Assembly: GCF_005503555.1 (NCBI RefSeq)
Contig: NZ_SCNG01000002.1
Location: 124,001-188,000 of the forward strand
DNA length: 64,000 bases
Source: Rudaea sp. 3F27F6
Lineage (GTDB): Bacteria > Pseudomonadota > Gammaproteobacteria > Xanthomonadales > Rhodanobacteraceae
Direction of reading: 5' to 3'
Part shown: piece by piece, positions 26,235-35,105 of the stretch
Position numbering within the stretch: the first letter of the stretch is position 1
Layout: the number at the start of each line of letters is the position of its first letter
Made by a program: the position numbers and the translations under genes
Notes under the pieces: model-generated
What the model was told of the DNA's origin: nothing
Databases searched by the model: none
What the model saw: only the letters and a program-made list of their open reading frames with translations

Positions 26235-28631
26235 TCAATGAGCCGTTCCCTCAGGAAGCGCAAACGCCACGATGTAATCGCCGCGGTCGGGCGATTGGCG
26301 TGCGCCGCCGGCGGCGATGAGCACGAACTGGCGTCCCGATTGCGGCGATACGTAAGTCATCGGCGTCGCTTGCGCGCCGACGGGCAGCCGCCCTTTCCAC
26401 AGCTCCTTGCCGGTCGCGCTGTCCATCGCGCGCAGGTAGTAGTCGTAGGTTCCGGCAAAGAACACCAAGCCCGATGCCGTGGCCGCAGGTCCGCCCATGA
26501 CGGGCATGCCGATCGCAAATGGCAGTTTCGCTTTGAAGCCGAACGGCAGCACGGTGTCGGCCACGGTGCCCATCGGCTTCTGCCAGAGTATTTTCTTGTT
26601 CTTCAAATCCACTGCGGTCAGTTGACCGTAGGGCGGCGCGTGACACGGCACGCCAAGCGGCGACATAAACATGCCTTTGCGGTAGCCGTACGGCGTTCCG
26701 GCCTGGACATGCAGTCCGTCGTGGCCGCCCGGCGCATTGGGATCGTCGGCCACGGAGCGCGGAATGTACTGGCCCCACAACGGCATGCGCATGCTGCCGG
26801 CGTAGAGAATGTCGTTTTCCTGATCGACCGCGGCGCTGCCCCAATTGAAGCCGCCGTAGTTGCCGGGGTACTGCAGATTGACGTGGTCTTCGCTGGCGAG
26901 CGTGAACTCGCCGTCGTAGCGCATGCGCTTGAACTCGATGCGGCACCACAACTGATCGAAGAAAGTTGCGCCCCACATTTCCTTTTCGCTCAACGGCTCG
27001 TTGCCGACCTGCGGCATACCGACCGAGTAAGGCTGCGTCTTGGAAACACGATCGCCCTTGACCACATCGGTGGGCACGGGCTTTTCGACGACTTCGGCAA
27101 TGGGCCTTCCGGTCTCGCGGTTGAGCGCAAAAATCTGCCCGCGCTTGGTCAACTGCACGACGGCCGGAACCATCTTGCCGCTTTCGTCGGGCATGTCGAC
27201 GAGCGCCGGCTGCGAGGGCACGTCGTAGTCCCACAGATCGTGGTGCGTGGTCTGGAAATGCCATTGCACCTTGCCGGTTTTCATGTCGATGGCGACCACG
27301 CTCGAACCGAACTCGTCGCTCAGCGGACGGCGGAAGCCGCCGAAGAAGTCCGGCGTCTGTCCGCCCATCGGCAGGAACGCCCAGTCGAGTTTTTCGTCGT
27401 ACGACGGCGTCGACCACATGTTCGGCGTGGTTCGCGAATACGTTTCGCCGGGCGGCGGCAGCAAGGTGATGTTCGGGTTGTCGGGGTCCCAAGCCCACAG
27501 CAGTTCGCCCGTGTCCGCACTGAACGCACGGACCACGCCGGAAGGCTCGTCGACCGAGGCGCCGTCCTGTACCCAGCCGCCGACCAGGATGCGATTGCCG
27601 ATGACCGTGTTCTCGGACGTCGTCATGTAATAGAACGGCTGCACGAGTCCCATGCCGACTTTCAAATCCACCGTACCGTTGTCGCCGAAGCCCGGACAGG
27701 GCTGGCCGGTCGCGCTGTCGAGCGCGATCAAGCGCGCATCGGTGGTGCCGAGAAACAGGCGCTGCGCGCACGACGCGGCATTCGCCGCGGCCTGGGTTTT
27801 TTCTTCGTCGGGATGAGTCTGTGCGAACGCCTTGGCGTCGTAATAGGCGACGCCGCGGCAGCGATTCCACAGCTTGCTGTCGGGCGCTTTCGAGTCGAAG
27901 CGCCAGCGCTCCTTGCCGGTTTCGGCGTCGAGAGCGAACACCTTGTCGTACGGCGTGCAGATATACACGCTGTCGCCGATCTGTGTCGGCGTGCTCTGGT
28001 CTTCGGCGCCTTTGCCGGCGATGTCGCCGGTGCGGAAGGTCCAGGCGATCTGCAGCTTGTCGACGTTCTGCTTGTTGATCTGGGCGAACGGCGCGAAGCG
28101 GCGGCCGTCGAGCGTGCGGCCGAAGTATTGCCAGCGTTCGTTGCGCTGAGCCTGTGCATCGGCAGCGGGTACCTGCGCGAGCGGCCGCGTGCCTTCGATC
28201 ACATCGTGTTCGGAAAACATCTGGGTAAAACCGACTACGCCGACCACGGCCAGCACGAGCGCTGCGAGCCAACCCACCGTACTTGCCGAGCGGCGAAACG
28301 CCGGAGCGATCAGCGCGGCGACCAAGGCCAGCACGATCCACGGCGAGAGCCGCGGCACCAGCGGCCAAAACCGCGCGCCGACTTCCCAATAGGCCCAGAT
28401 CAGCGTGCCGACGAAGCCGAGCGCAAACAGCCAGATGCCGGCGAAACTGCGCCGATAAATCAGCACGCCCGAGACGACGAGCAAGGCACCGGCGATCAGG
28501 TAGTACCACGAGCCGCCCAAACCGACGAGCATCGCTCCGCCGGCGAACAAGATCAGACCGATAAGGATCAGGACGACCGCGTATAGAGAGGCGAACCAGC
28601 CTCCTGCGTTGGGTTTCACCGAGCTATTCAT
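26235..28631 (-). CDS. gcd: Membrane-bound PQQ-dependent glucose/quinate-family dehydrogenase
   Basis: 798 aa, the usual length of mGDH. ATG 28631 is chosen because GGGAG lies 6 nt upstream; the ATG two codons earlier is too close to it. Five hydrophobic segments in residues 10-145 anchor it in the inner membrane, then an eight-bladed PQQ propeller (about 160-798) with quinoprotein repeats such as VFALDAETGKERWRFDSKAP, TTHHDLWDYDVPSQPALVD and FFAGTYDYYLRAMDSATGKE. It oxidises an aldose or a cyclic polyol in the periplasm and passes electrons to ubiquinone. Glucose versus quinate/shikimate cannot be separated by eye. No PQQ biosynthesis gene is in the window. Confidence 0.92.
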   Translation of the reverse strand: MNSSVKPNAGGWFASLYAVVLILIGLILFAGGAMLVGLGGSWYYLIAGALLVVSGVLIYRRSFAGIWLFALGFVGTLIWAYWEVGARFWPLVPRLSPWIVLALVAALIAPAFRRSASTVGWLAALVLAVVGVVGFTQMFSEHDVIEGTRPLAQVPAADAQAQRNERWQYFGRTLDGRRFAPFAQINKQNVDKLQIAWTFRTGDIAGKGAEDQSTPTQIGDSVYICTPYDKVFALDAETGKERWRFDSKAPDSKLWNRCRGVAYYDAKAFAQTHPDEEKTQAAANAASCAQRLFLGTTDARLIALDSATGQPCPGFGDNGTVDLKVGMGLVQPFYYMTTSENTVIGNRILVGGWVQDGASVDEPSGVVRAFSADTGELLWAWDPDNPNITLLPPPGETYSRTTPNMWSTPSYDEKLDWAFLPMGGQTPDFFGGFRRPLSDEFGSSVVAIDMKTGKVQWHFQTTHHDLWDYDVPSQPALVDMPDESGKMVPAVVQLTKRGQIFALNRETGRPIAEVVEKPVPTDVVKGDRVSKTQPYSVGMPQVGNEPLSEKEMWGATFFDQLWCRIEFKRMRYDGEFTLASEDHVNLQYPGNYGGFNWGSAAVDQENDILYAGSMRMPLWGQYIPRSVADDPNAPGGHDGLHVQAGTPYGYRKGMFMSPLGVPCHAPPYGQLTAVDLKNKKILWQKPMGTVADTVLPFGFKAKLPFAIGMPVMGGPAATASGLVFFAGTYDYYLRAMDSATGKELWKGRLPVGAQATPMTYVSPQSGRQFVLIAAGGARQSPDRGDYIVAFALPEGTAH

Positions 28632-28637
28632 TCGCAT

Positions 28638-28948
28638 CTCCCGAGTATCGTTGCCGTGACGGTGCAAGAAGCGAGCAATCCCTGCCTTCGAGAATCTATG
28701 TACAGCCTGGGAAAGTCCAGAACCGACTGCGCTGCGCGCCGCTAGTATGAGATATCTGTAAGTCTGCTGGAACCTCGAAAAGCCGTAGGCGCAAATTGCA
28801 TTTCGATGACGTGATCGTTTTGTCCGATGGTGATCGTCTCGTCTTCGCCAAGCGAGCAAGTCTCGGAGGATGGGGACGACATTCTTCTTGCGTCGTTCTC
28901 AATGAGAGCACCGACATCGCAAGGCGCATGCGTCTTCTACATTCGCGC
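28638..28948. other. Intergenic region upstream of the PQQ dehydrogenase
   Basis: About 310 bp between the dehydrogenase start (leftward) and the end of the MerR gene. It should carry the dehydrogenase promoter. No gene, terminator with T-run or convincing palindrome was recognised. Confidence 0.4.
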
Positions 28949-29434
28949 TCAGCCGGCCCCGGCCACTCGGCGCCGCTTCGCCTTGCCGAGAGCTTTGATG
29001 TCGCCGGCGACGAGAGTCGGGCTTTGCGTCTCGCAGAGCCCCATGCGCGAGAGCACTCGCTTCGCATTGGTCGCACAGTCGATATCGTCGGGCCTTGCCT
29101 CGATCTCCGCGATCAGTGCGACGAGTTGCGCCTTGCTCTGCGCAAGCCGCGTTTCGAATGCGGCGATGTCCTGCACCTTGTCGCGAAGTGCGTCGAGCAG
29201 CCGGCCATGCTCCCATTGCGCGAGATCGGACGGCAGCAGGCGGCGCAGCTCGTCGAGGCTGAAGCCGGCCTTCTGCCCGGTCACAATCAGATTGAGCACG
29301 AGCACGGCTTCGGGCGGATAGCTCCGATAGCCGTTCGGCTGCCGCCGCACCATCTTCAACAGACCGATGGACTCATAGAAACGGATTTGCGACGGCGCCA
29401 GACGGGTGCGCTCCGCCAGTTCCCCGATCTTCAT
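28949..29434 (-). CDS. MerR-family transcriptional regulator
   Basis: 161 aa. N-terminal winged helix: MKIGELAERTRLAPSQIRFY and ESIGLLKMVRRQPNGYRSY, followed by a dimerisation coiled coil (about 80-130). Two Cys near the C-terminus (IDCATNAK, MGLCETQ) are possible thiol sensors but are not proof. ATG 29434 is preferred over the GTG three codons upstream because GAGGG has normal spacing to it. It is divergent from an Old-Yellow-Enzyme gene across 93 bp that hold a long palindrome, a typical autoregulated MerR divergon responding to electrophiles (inference). Confidence 0.9.
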   Translation of the reverse strand: MKIGELAERTRLAPSQIRFYESIGLLKMVRRQPNGYRSYPPEAVLVLNLIVTGQKAGFSLDELRRLLPSDLAQWEHGRLLDALRDKVQDIAAFETRLAQSKAQLVALIAEIEARPDDIDCATNAKRVLSRMGLCETQSPTLVAGDIKALGKAKRRRVAGAG

Positions 29435-29468
29435 GTGCTTCACCCTCTTCGATTCGGATGCGATCAGC

Positions 29469-29496
29469 TTGACATTAAAGTTAACTTTAAAGTCAA
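29469..29496. promoter_or_regulatory. MerR-type operator in the divergent promoter
   Basis: A 28-bp dyad centred between 29482 and 29483 with 13 of 14 base pairs matching. The core is TTAAAGTTAACTTTAA, flanked by TTGAC and GTCAA. The left TTGAC can serve as a -35 element for the oxidoreductase gene, with the long spacer MerR activators require. The core matches the inverted repeat known for NmlR/AdhR-type MerR proteins (CTTAAAG-N4-CTTTAAG). Confidence 0.85.
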
Positions 29497-29527
29497 AGTG
29501 CGCCCAGAATCCACTTTGGAGTTACCC

Positions 29528-30784
29528 ATGTCCCTGTTCTCTCCGCTGACCCTCGCCAGTGGCACGGTCATCCCGAACCGCATCGCCAAGGCGGCGATGG
29601 AAGAAAATATGGCCGACGCCGACCATGCCCCCTCGGCCGAGCTGCTGCGCCTGTATCAGTCCTGGGCGGACGGCGAAGCCGGGCTGATCCTGACCGGCAA
29701 CGTGATGGTCGATGCGCGCGCGATGACCGGCCCGGGCGGCGTCGTGCTCGAAGACGAGCGCCATCTCGACCGCTTCAAGGCCTGGGCCGCAACCGGCCGC
29801 TCGCGCGGCGCGCAGATGTGGCTGCAGATCAACCATCCGGGACGGCAGATGCCCGCGGGACTCGGCCAGGAAACGCTCGCGCCGTCGTCGATCGCGCTCG
29901 ATCTCGGCATGCTGTCGAAGCAGTTCCGCTTGCCGAAGGAAATGACCGAGGCCGACATCGCCGACGTCGAGCGCCGCTTCGTGACCACCGCGACGCTGGC
30001 CGAGCGTGCGGGATTCACCGGCGTGCAGATCCATGCCGCGCACGGCTATTTGGTCAGCCAGTTCCTCTCGCCGCTGTCGAACCACCGCCGCGACCGCTGG
30101 GGTGGCAGCCTGGAGAATCGCGCACGTCTGCTCCTCGATATCGTGCGCGGCGTGCGCGCAGCCATCTCGCCGGGCATGGCGGTGTCGGTCAAACTCAACT
30201 CGGCCGACTTCCAGCGCGGCGGCTTCTCGCCGGAAGACGCGCGCGCGGTGGTCGAAATGCTCGCCCCGCTCGGCGTCGATCTGGTCGAATTGTCAGGCGG
30301 CAGCTACGAAGCGCCGGCGATGACCGGTGCGGCGCGCGACGGACGCACGCTCGCGCGCGAAGCCTACTTTCTCGAATTCGCCCGCGATATCGCCGCGGTC
30401 GCGCGCATGCCGCTGATGGTCACCGGCGGCATCCGCCAGCGCGAGATCGCTGAGCAAGTGCTTGACGGTGGCATCGCGATGACGGGCATCGCGACCGCGC
30501 TGGCGATCGAACCCGACCTGCCGCGCCGGTGGCGGCTCGGCCAAGCCGTCGCGCCGACGCTCAAGCCGATCGCGTGGAAGAACAAGCCGCTCGCAGCGAC
30601 GGCGCATCTCGCCGCGGTCAAATACCAGTTGGTACGTCTGAGCCGGCGCCGCAGCCCCGTCCCCGGCGTTTCGCCCGCATGGGCCTTGTTCGTCTCGCAG
30701 ATCAGTACGAAATGCCGCACTCGGCGTTACCGCCGGCGGATGGAGCAGCGAGCACTTTTGCTGACGCAAGCCGATCGTCGCTGA
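29528..30784 (+). CDS. NADH:flavin oxidoreductase, Old Yellow Enzyme family
   Basis: 418 aa FMN-dependent ene-reductase-like protein. ATG 29528 begins MSLFSPLTLASGTVIPNRIA, the standard OYE opening. Later motifs are GFTGVQIHAAHGYLVSQFLS (the active-site His and catalytic region), LSNHRRDRWGGSLENRARLL, and VTGGIRQREIAEQVLDGG (phosphate binding). These enzymes reduce activated C=C bonds in quinones, enals and other electrophiles. Controlled by the divergent MerR gene through the palindrome upstream. The basic C-terminal tail (RTRRYRRRM) matches long OYE relatives, so the reading frame is probably complete. Confidence 0.9.
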   Translation: MSLFSPLTLASGTVIPNRIAKAAMEENMADADHAPSAELLRLYQSWADGEAGLILTGNVMVDARAMTGPGGVVLEDERHLDRFKAWAATGRSRGAQMWLQINHPGRQMPAGLGQETLAPSSIALDLGMLSKQFRLPKEMTEADIADVERRFVTTATLAERAGFTGVQIHAAHGYLVSQFLSPLSNHRRDRWGGSLENRARLLLDIVRGVRAAISPGMAVSVKLNSADFQRGGFSPEDARAVVEMLAPLGVDLVELSGGSYEAPAMTGAARDGRTLAREAYFLEFARDIAAVARMPLMVTGGIRQREIAEQVLDGGIAMTGIATALAIEPDLPRRWRLGQAVAPTLKPIAWKNKPLAATAHLAAVKYQLVRLSRRRSPVPGVSPAWALFVSQISTKCRTRRYRRRMEQRALLLTQADRR

Positions 30785-30908
30785 ATTTGCTGATCGCCGC
30801 GATGCGTGCGGCCACTTTCATCAGGAAGCGCTGCGCAAGATGAGCGCGAATGAAGGAAGGTTGCTTCGCGATATCGGCCTCAAAACGTATTGCACGATCA
30901 TCGTCTAA
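30712..30908 (+). pseudogene. Possible frameshifted DUF1127-like small gene
   Basis: Overlapping the OYE 3' end, one frame reads MPHSALPPAD to NLLIAAMRAATFIRKR and then stops at 30841-30843. The next frame continues EALRKMSANEGRLLRDIGLK to a stop at 30906-30908. The second piece resembles the C-terminus of DUF1127 (YjiS-like) proteins, so a one-base frameshift in a small gene is suspected. Evidence is short and weak. Confidence 0.25.
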
Positions 30909-31072
30909 GTTAAAGCAGAGCTACGTAAAACGAGGCGACAACCCGTCAAATCGCGAGCATGTGGATTCGGCAAAGCCGTCATCGTGACCTTCGCTGCACT
31001 TTCGTCGGCTCATTCGACCGAAAGTGAAGTAGAGTCTCGCGCAACGAAGAAATCCGTTCGGCAAAGAAAACG
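30909..31072. other. Intergenic region before the PqqU-like receptor
   Basis: Short AT-richer stretch holding the probable promoter of the receptor; nothing specific recognised. If the receptor starts at TTG 31136 the leader is 63 bp longer. Confidence 0.35.
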
Positions 31073-33367
31073 ATGCTCGGCAAAGAACGGATCGTCTTCG
31101 TGGCTCGACAGCGAGACACTCGGAAGGAACCACTCTTGCAATCCGTAACGAACGACGCTCCCCGTCCACAACCCCTGGTGCTTGAGGAAGAGCGACGACC
31201 TCGACCCGTACGCAGCGAATCGGCGGCGGCCGCTTTGCTCGCCGGCGCCGCGCTGCTGACCTGCCTGCACGCGCGCGCCGCCGGCACGGATGCGCCAGAC
31301 GCAGACGTCCGCCCCACCCTGCCCGACGTCGTCGTCACCGCCACGCGCAGCGAGCGCTCGGCGTTTGATGTGCCGGGCTCGATCGACGTGGTCAAGGTCG
31401 AGCCCGGCAATACACTCGGCGTCAATCCTTCCGAATACCTGCAGAGCGTTCCCGGACTGCTCGCGCGCGATCGCCAGAACTACGCGCAGGACGAACAGAT
31501 TTCCATCCGCGGTTTCGGCGCACGCTCCACCTTCGGCGTGCGCGGCGTGCGCCTCTACGCCGACGGCATCCCGGCGACGATGCCCGACGGCCAGGGACAG
31601 GTTTCGGCTTTCTCGCTCGGCTCGGCGTCGCGCATCGAAGTGTTGCGCGGGCCGTTCTCCGCGCTGTATGGCAATTCCTCGGGCGGCGTGATTCAGATCT
31701 TCACCGCCGACGGCAGCGAACCGCCGCAGGTGGAAGTCGACGCAGCCGGCGGCAGCTACGGCAACCTGCGCCTCGGCGTCAATGCGCGCGGCAAAAGCGA
31801 TGCGTTCGGCTACAACGTCGACCTCTCGCGCTTTAGCACCGACGGCTACCGCGGCCACGGCAATGCCGAGCGCACGAACGCGAATGCCAAGTTCACCTAT
31901 GACTTCGGCGAGGGACGCAAGCTCACCGTGCTCGCGAACGCGATCGCGCTGCCCAACGCCGACGATCCGCTCGGCTTGACCCGCGCGCAGTTCGAAACCG
32001 ATCCGCGCCAGGCGGTCGCGAGCGCGCTGCAGTTCGACACGCGCAAGAGCGTGCATCAGCAACAGGGCGGCGCGATTTACGAACAGACCCTGAGCGACAC
32101 GCAAAGCCTGCGCGTGCTCGGTTACTTCGGCCATCGCGATGTCGAACAGTTTCAATCCATCCCGGTCGCGACGCAGAAATCGCCGGCGAGCCCGGGCGGC
32201 GTGATCGATCTCGCCGGCGACTACGGCGGCGCCGACGCGCGCTGGAACTGGCACGACATCGTCGCCGGCGGGCCGTTCGATTTGAGTGCCGGCCTCAGCT
32301 ACGACCGGCAGAACCAGCATCGTCGCGGCTACAACAACTACCTCATCGACTCTCTCGGCAACACGACGCTCGGTGTGACCGGCGCGCTGCGCCGCGATGA
32401 GCAGGATCTCGTCTCGAATTTCGACCAGTACCTACAGACCACATGGAGCTTCGCCGAGCGCTGGCTTGCGAGTGCGGGAGTGCGCCACAGTTCCGTGAAG
32501 TTTTCCGCCGACGATCGCTATATCGTGCCCGGCAATCCCGACGACAGCGGCCGCGCCGACTACACGGCGACGACGCCGGTCGCCGGCCTCATGTATCGCG
32601 CGACCGAGACGTGGCATCTCTACGCGTCCTACGGCAAAGGCTTCGAGACGCCGACCTTCAACGAACTCGGCTATCGTCCCGACGGCAGCGCCGGGATCAA
32701 TTTCCAGCTCGTGCCCGCGCGCAGCCGCAATGCCGAGATCGGCTCGAAATGGCGCTTCGGCGACGGCGGCGGACTCAACCTCGCTGCGTTTGCGGCGAAC
32801 ACGCGCAACGAGATCGCCGTCGCCACGTCGAGCGGCGGGCGCACGACTTACCAGAATATCGATCGCGCGCGCCGCCGCGGCGCGGAACTGCGCCTCGACC
32901 TGCCGCTCGGCGCAGGCTGGCGCGCGCAGCTTGCCTATACGTATCTCGACGCGACGTTTCGCTCTGCATTCCTGACCTGTCCCGCCGCATCGACTTGCAC
33001 AACGCCCAACACGCGTGTGCCGGCCGGCGCGCGCATCCCGGGCGTGCCGCGCTCGGACCTCTACGCCGCGCTGCGCTGGGGCGAGACGCTCGGCTGGAAC
33101 GCATCGATCGAAACGGGCCTGGCAAGCGCGACGCCGGTCAACGATCTCAACACCCAGTACGCGCCGGGCTACGCGACGTTCAATCTCGGCGCGGGCTACG
33201 CGTTCGAAATGCGCGACGCGAAGATTTCCACATTTATACGACTCGACAACCTGCTCGACAAAAATTACGCGGGCTCGGTCATCGTCAACGAAAGCAACGG
33301 CCGCTACTACGAACCCGCGCCGGGACGCTCGATCCTCGGCGGTGTACGCGTGGAGTGGAAACACTAG
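31073..33367 (+). CDS. TonB-dependent receptor resembling PqqU (YncD), probable PQQ importer
   Basis: 764 aa from ATG 31073; TTG 31136 has a better ribosome site (GGAAGGA, 6 nt) and gives a more normal signal peptide, so the start is uncertain. The hydrophobic signal core is AAAALLAGAALLTCLHARA. The plug contains LPDVVVTATRSERSAFDVP, QISIRGFGARSTFGVRGVRL, YADGIPATMPDGQGQVS and IEVLRGPFSALYGNSSGGV. This set closely recalls E. coli YncD/PqqU, the outer-membrane transporter for PQQ. The barrel ends GGVRVEWKH. Its place near a PQQ-dependent dehydrogenase supports cofactor uptake (inference). Confidence 0.85.
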   Translation: MLGKERIVFVARQRDTRKEPLLQSVTNDAPRPQPLVLEEERRPRPVRSESAAAALLAGAALLTCLHARAAGTDAPDADVRPTLPDVVVTATRSERSAFDVPGSIDVVKVEPGNTLGVNPSEYLQSVPGLLARDRQNYAQDEQISIRGFGARSTFGVRGVRLYADGIPATMPDGQGQVSAFSLGSASRIEVLRGPFSALYGNSSGGVIQIFTADGSEPPQVEVDAAGGSYGNLRLGVNARGKSDAFGYNVDLSRFSTDGYRGHGNAERTNANAKFTYDFGEGRKLTVLANAIALPNADDPLGLTRAQFETDPRQAVASALQFDTRKSVHQQQGGAIYEQTLSDTQSLRVLGYFGHRDVEQFQSIPVATQKSPASPGGVIDLAGDYGGADARWNWHDIVAGGPFDLSAGLSYDRQNQHRRGYNNYLIDSLGNTTLGVTGALRRDEQDLVSNFDQYLQTTWSFAERWLASAGVRHSSVKFSADDRYIVPGNPDDSGRADYTATTPVAGLMYRATETWHLYASYGKGFETPTFNELGYRPDGSAGINFQLVPARSRNAEIGSKWRFGDGGGLNLAAFAANTRNEIAVATSSGGRTTYQNIDRARRRGAELRLDLPLGAGWRAQLAYTYLDATFRSAFLTCPAASTCTTPNTRVPAGARIPGVPRSDLYAALRWGETLGWNASIETGLASATPVNDLNTQYAPGYATFNLGAGYAFEMRDAKISTFIRLDNLLDKNYAGSVIVNESNGRYYEPAPGRSILGGVRVEWKH

Positions 33368-33955
33368 ACAGCCTTTACGCGAAAAGGCGAAGAGAGCCTC
33401 GGTCGCTGCGGCGCCCACTTACGAGTACCGTCTGAAACTCATCGACAACGCAGCGAGCCAAGCATCGCGCTTGCCACTTGAGCTGGTCGGTTAAACGAGG
33501 GCAGCGGCTCTTTCCTGGCCTCGCTTGCTTTTCCCAATCGCCGTTGCAGCGAGATGCGGAAGAAATCCGTTCTCTCATGCGGCCGTGCGCCTTCACTCCC
33601 ACTGTCTTCACCATCTGGGCCGCGCCAGCATCGACGACATGGCTCTCATGTACTTGACGAGGCGGTGGTGCGTCGCATCGACGCCCCTCAATCGCGACCA
33701 CCTCGAACAAAAAAACTTTCTCGACTGATAAAAATTAATCAGATCGCCCCCGGAGATACCAAGTCAATAATTGAGACATTCGACCATCGAACATGAATCC
33801 ATAAAATAAGAAAGTGTGCTCGCCAGGACATTCAATGTATGAATATGAAAAATTCATCCGATCAATAAAATATTCAGATCTGAAAATTTTTATATTCATT
33901 GAACGTCATGGCAATCGAGTAACCACCGTCAATTCAACTTACTCAGGAGCACATC
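33368..33955. other. Intergenic region turning AT-rich before the orphan gene
   Basis: 588 bp. The left half is ordinary high-GC sequence without a recognisable gene. The right part (33715-33910) is strikingly AT-rich for this genome and contains inverted repeats: ATGAATATGAAAAATT (33839-33854) against AATTTTTATATTCAT (33885-33899), and the perfect palindrome TTCAGATCTGAA (33873-33884). It is probably the promoter/operator region of the following gene, or relic foreign DNA. Confidence 0.5.
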
Positions 33956-34435
33956 ATGGCCACCCTTCGCGACAATACCGTCACCATCGAGAGCAGCAAA
34001 ATCCAAAGCGTCACTTATGCCGGCACCGCCGTGGTCTCCCAAGGCCAGCCGATGGAGCCGCCCCCTATGATCAACAATCAAAACCCGACGCAGGTCATTA
34101 CGTTCAAGGCCGGCCGCCACAAGACCTATGAAGTCGCCGACGGATTCAACGCCGTCTGCGGCGGCGCTTCACACGAATTTTGTCCGTCCTCTCTCGGCGC
34201 CGTCGAACCCGACGAGCTGAATTTTTACTTCAGCATCAAAATCAATTGGGCCTGGGGCTCGAGCACCGAGCTGTATCTGGGCCAGGGCAACAATGGCAAC
34301 AACAACTGGTGGATCGGCGGAAATTCGGTTCAGACGGTAAACGGCCAGGGGCGCCTGGTCGTGCTGGACGGCGACAAGCCGCGGACGTTCATCCTCTCCG
34401 GCGGGATCAGCTCGTTCGTTCTGAGCGAACTGTGA
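33956..34435 (+). CDS. Orphan 159-aa protein of unknown function
   Basis: A strong ribosome site (AGGAG, 6 nt before ATG 33956) and a downstream hairpin support a real gene. No signal peptide or membrane segment. The sequence is beta-rich with many Asn and Gly (GQGNNGNNNWWIGGNSVQTV) and two Cys (NAVCGGASHEFCPSS). DELNFYFSIKINWAWGSSTE is a likely beta hairpin. I do not recognise the family. The AT-rich upstream block and flanking orphans and regulator fragment suggest a recently acquired or fast-evolving locus. Confidence 0.7.
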   Translation: MATLRDNTVTIESSKIQSVTYAGTAVVSQGQPMEPPPMINNQNPTQVITFKAGRHKTYEVADGFNAVCGGASHEFCPSSLGAVEPDELNFYFSIKINWAWGSSTELYLGQGNNGNNNWWIGGNSVQTVNGQGRLVVLDGDKPRTFILSGGISSFVLSEL

Positions 34436-34442
34436 GTTCGAT

Positions 34443-34469
34443 GGGGTCGATCGATCTTCGGTCGACCCC
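34443..34469 (+). terminator. Hairpin after the orphan gene
   Basis: GGGGTCGA (34443-34450) pairs with TCGACCCC (34462-34469), 11-nt loop, 7 bp after the stop codon. Only TT follows, so a weak or Rho-assisted terminator. Confidence 0.55.
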
Positions 34470-34553
34470 TTCACGCAGAACGGACATTTCGATTTGTCAC
34501 CTCAAGCAGATCAATGCCCAATACGATCTGCGCCGGCAAACCGACTCGCCTCG

Positions 34554-35105
34554 CTATAAACAGCGCGTCTCGACGGAAACCCCAGCCAAATCAGGCTCTC
34601 TCTGCAAGGTTTTTGCCGCCGGCAGCACTATCACGTCGTTCGATCCGAACGAAGCCCCGTTGCAGACGCCGGCATCCGACCCTGAACTCGGATCATACGA
34701 TTCCCGCGCCGACGACCTCGAAGTTCCATACAGCTCTCTGCGGCATGCGCCCGGCGTACGTCCATAGAGCTTCTTGAACTGCCGATGGAAATGCCGCAGA
34801 CACTCGAATCCGCTACCGAGCGCGATCGAGTTGATCGGAATTCGTGGCGAGACGAATGCAAGCTCGGCATGCACGTGTTCGAGGCGAACACGCTGGATGT
34901 AGTTCGCCACGGTCCACGCGCGCGACCGAAAAGCCCGGTACAACGTGGCCCGCGAGCAGCAAAGATGTTGTGCGACAGTTTCTGGCGCCAACTCGGGATC
35001 GCGATAAGCAAGGCCTATCCATGCGCAGGCTCGACGAAACACCTCTTCCAGCAGCAGCGTTTGCCTTGCATGTGAGCGCGGCATAGACTCTCGACGCACT
35101 TGCAT
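34554..35105 (-). CDS. AraC-family HTH protein lacking a sensor domain
   Basis: 183 aa (ATG 35084 is also possible). Residues about 25-125 form an AraC DNA-binding domain: AQHLCCSRATLYRAFRSRAW, PINSIALGSGFECLRHFHRQ and FKKLYGRTPGACRREL. Full-length AraC proteins carry about 200 residues before this domain. Here there is almost nothing, while about 50 unrelated residues follow. It could be a truncated remnant or a stand-alone HTH protein. The unusual two-Cys CCSRATLYR helix is notable. Confidence 0.65.
   Translation of the reverse strand: MQVRRESMPRSHARQTLLLEEVFRRACAWIGLAYRDPELAPETVAQHLCCSRATLYRAFRSRAWTVANYIQRVRLEHVHAELAFVSPRIPINSIALGSGFECLRHFHRQFKKLYGRTPGACRRELYGTSRSSARESYDPSSGSDAGVCNGASFGSNDVIVLPAAKTLQREPDLAGVSVETRCL

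Noticed and set aside
26166-28586. An 806-codon open frame on the plus strand opposite the PQQ dehydrogenase
   Set aside because: Antisense shadow caused by high GC and codon bias; Arg/His/Ala-rich with no domain, while the minus frame is an intact quinoprotein.
33368-33710. Small frames in the intergenic region before the AT-rich block
   Set aside because: No ribosome site, no domain and no consistent coding bias.
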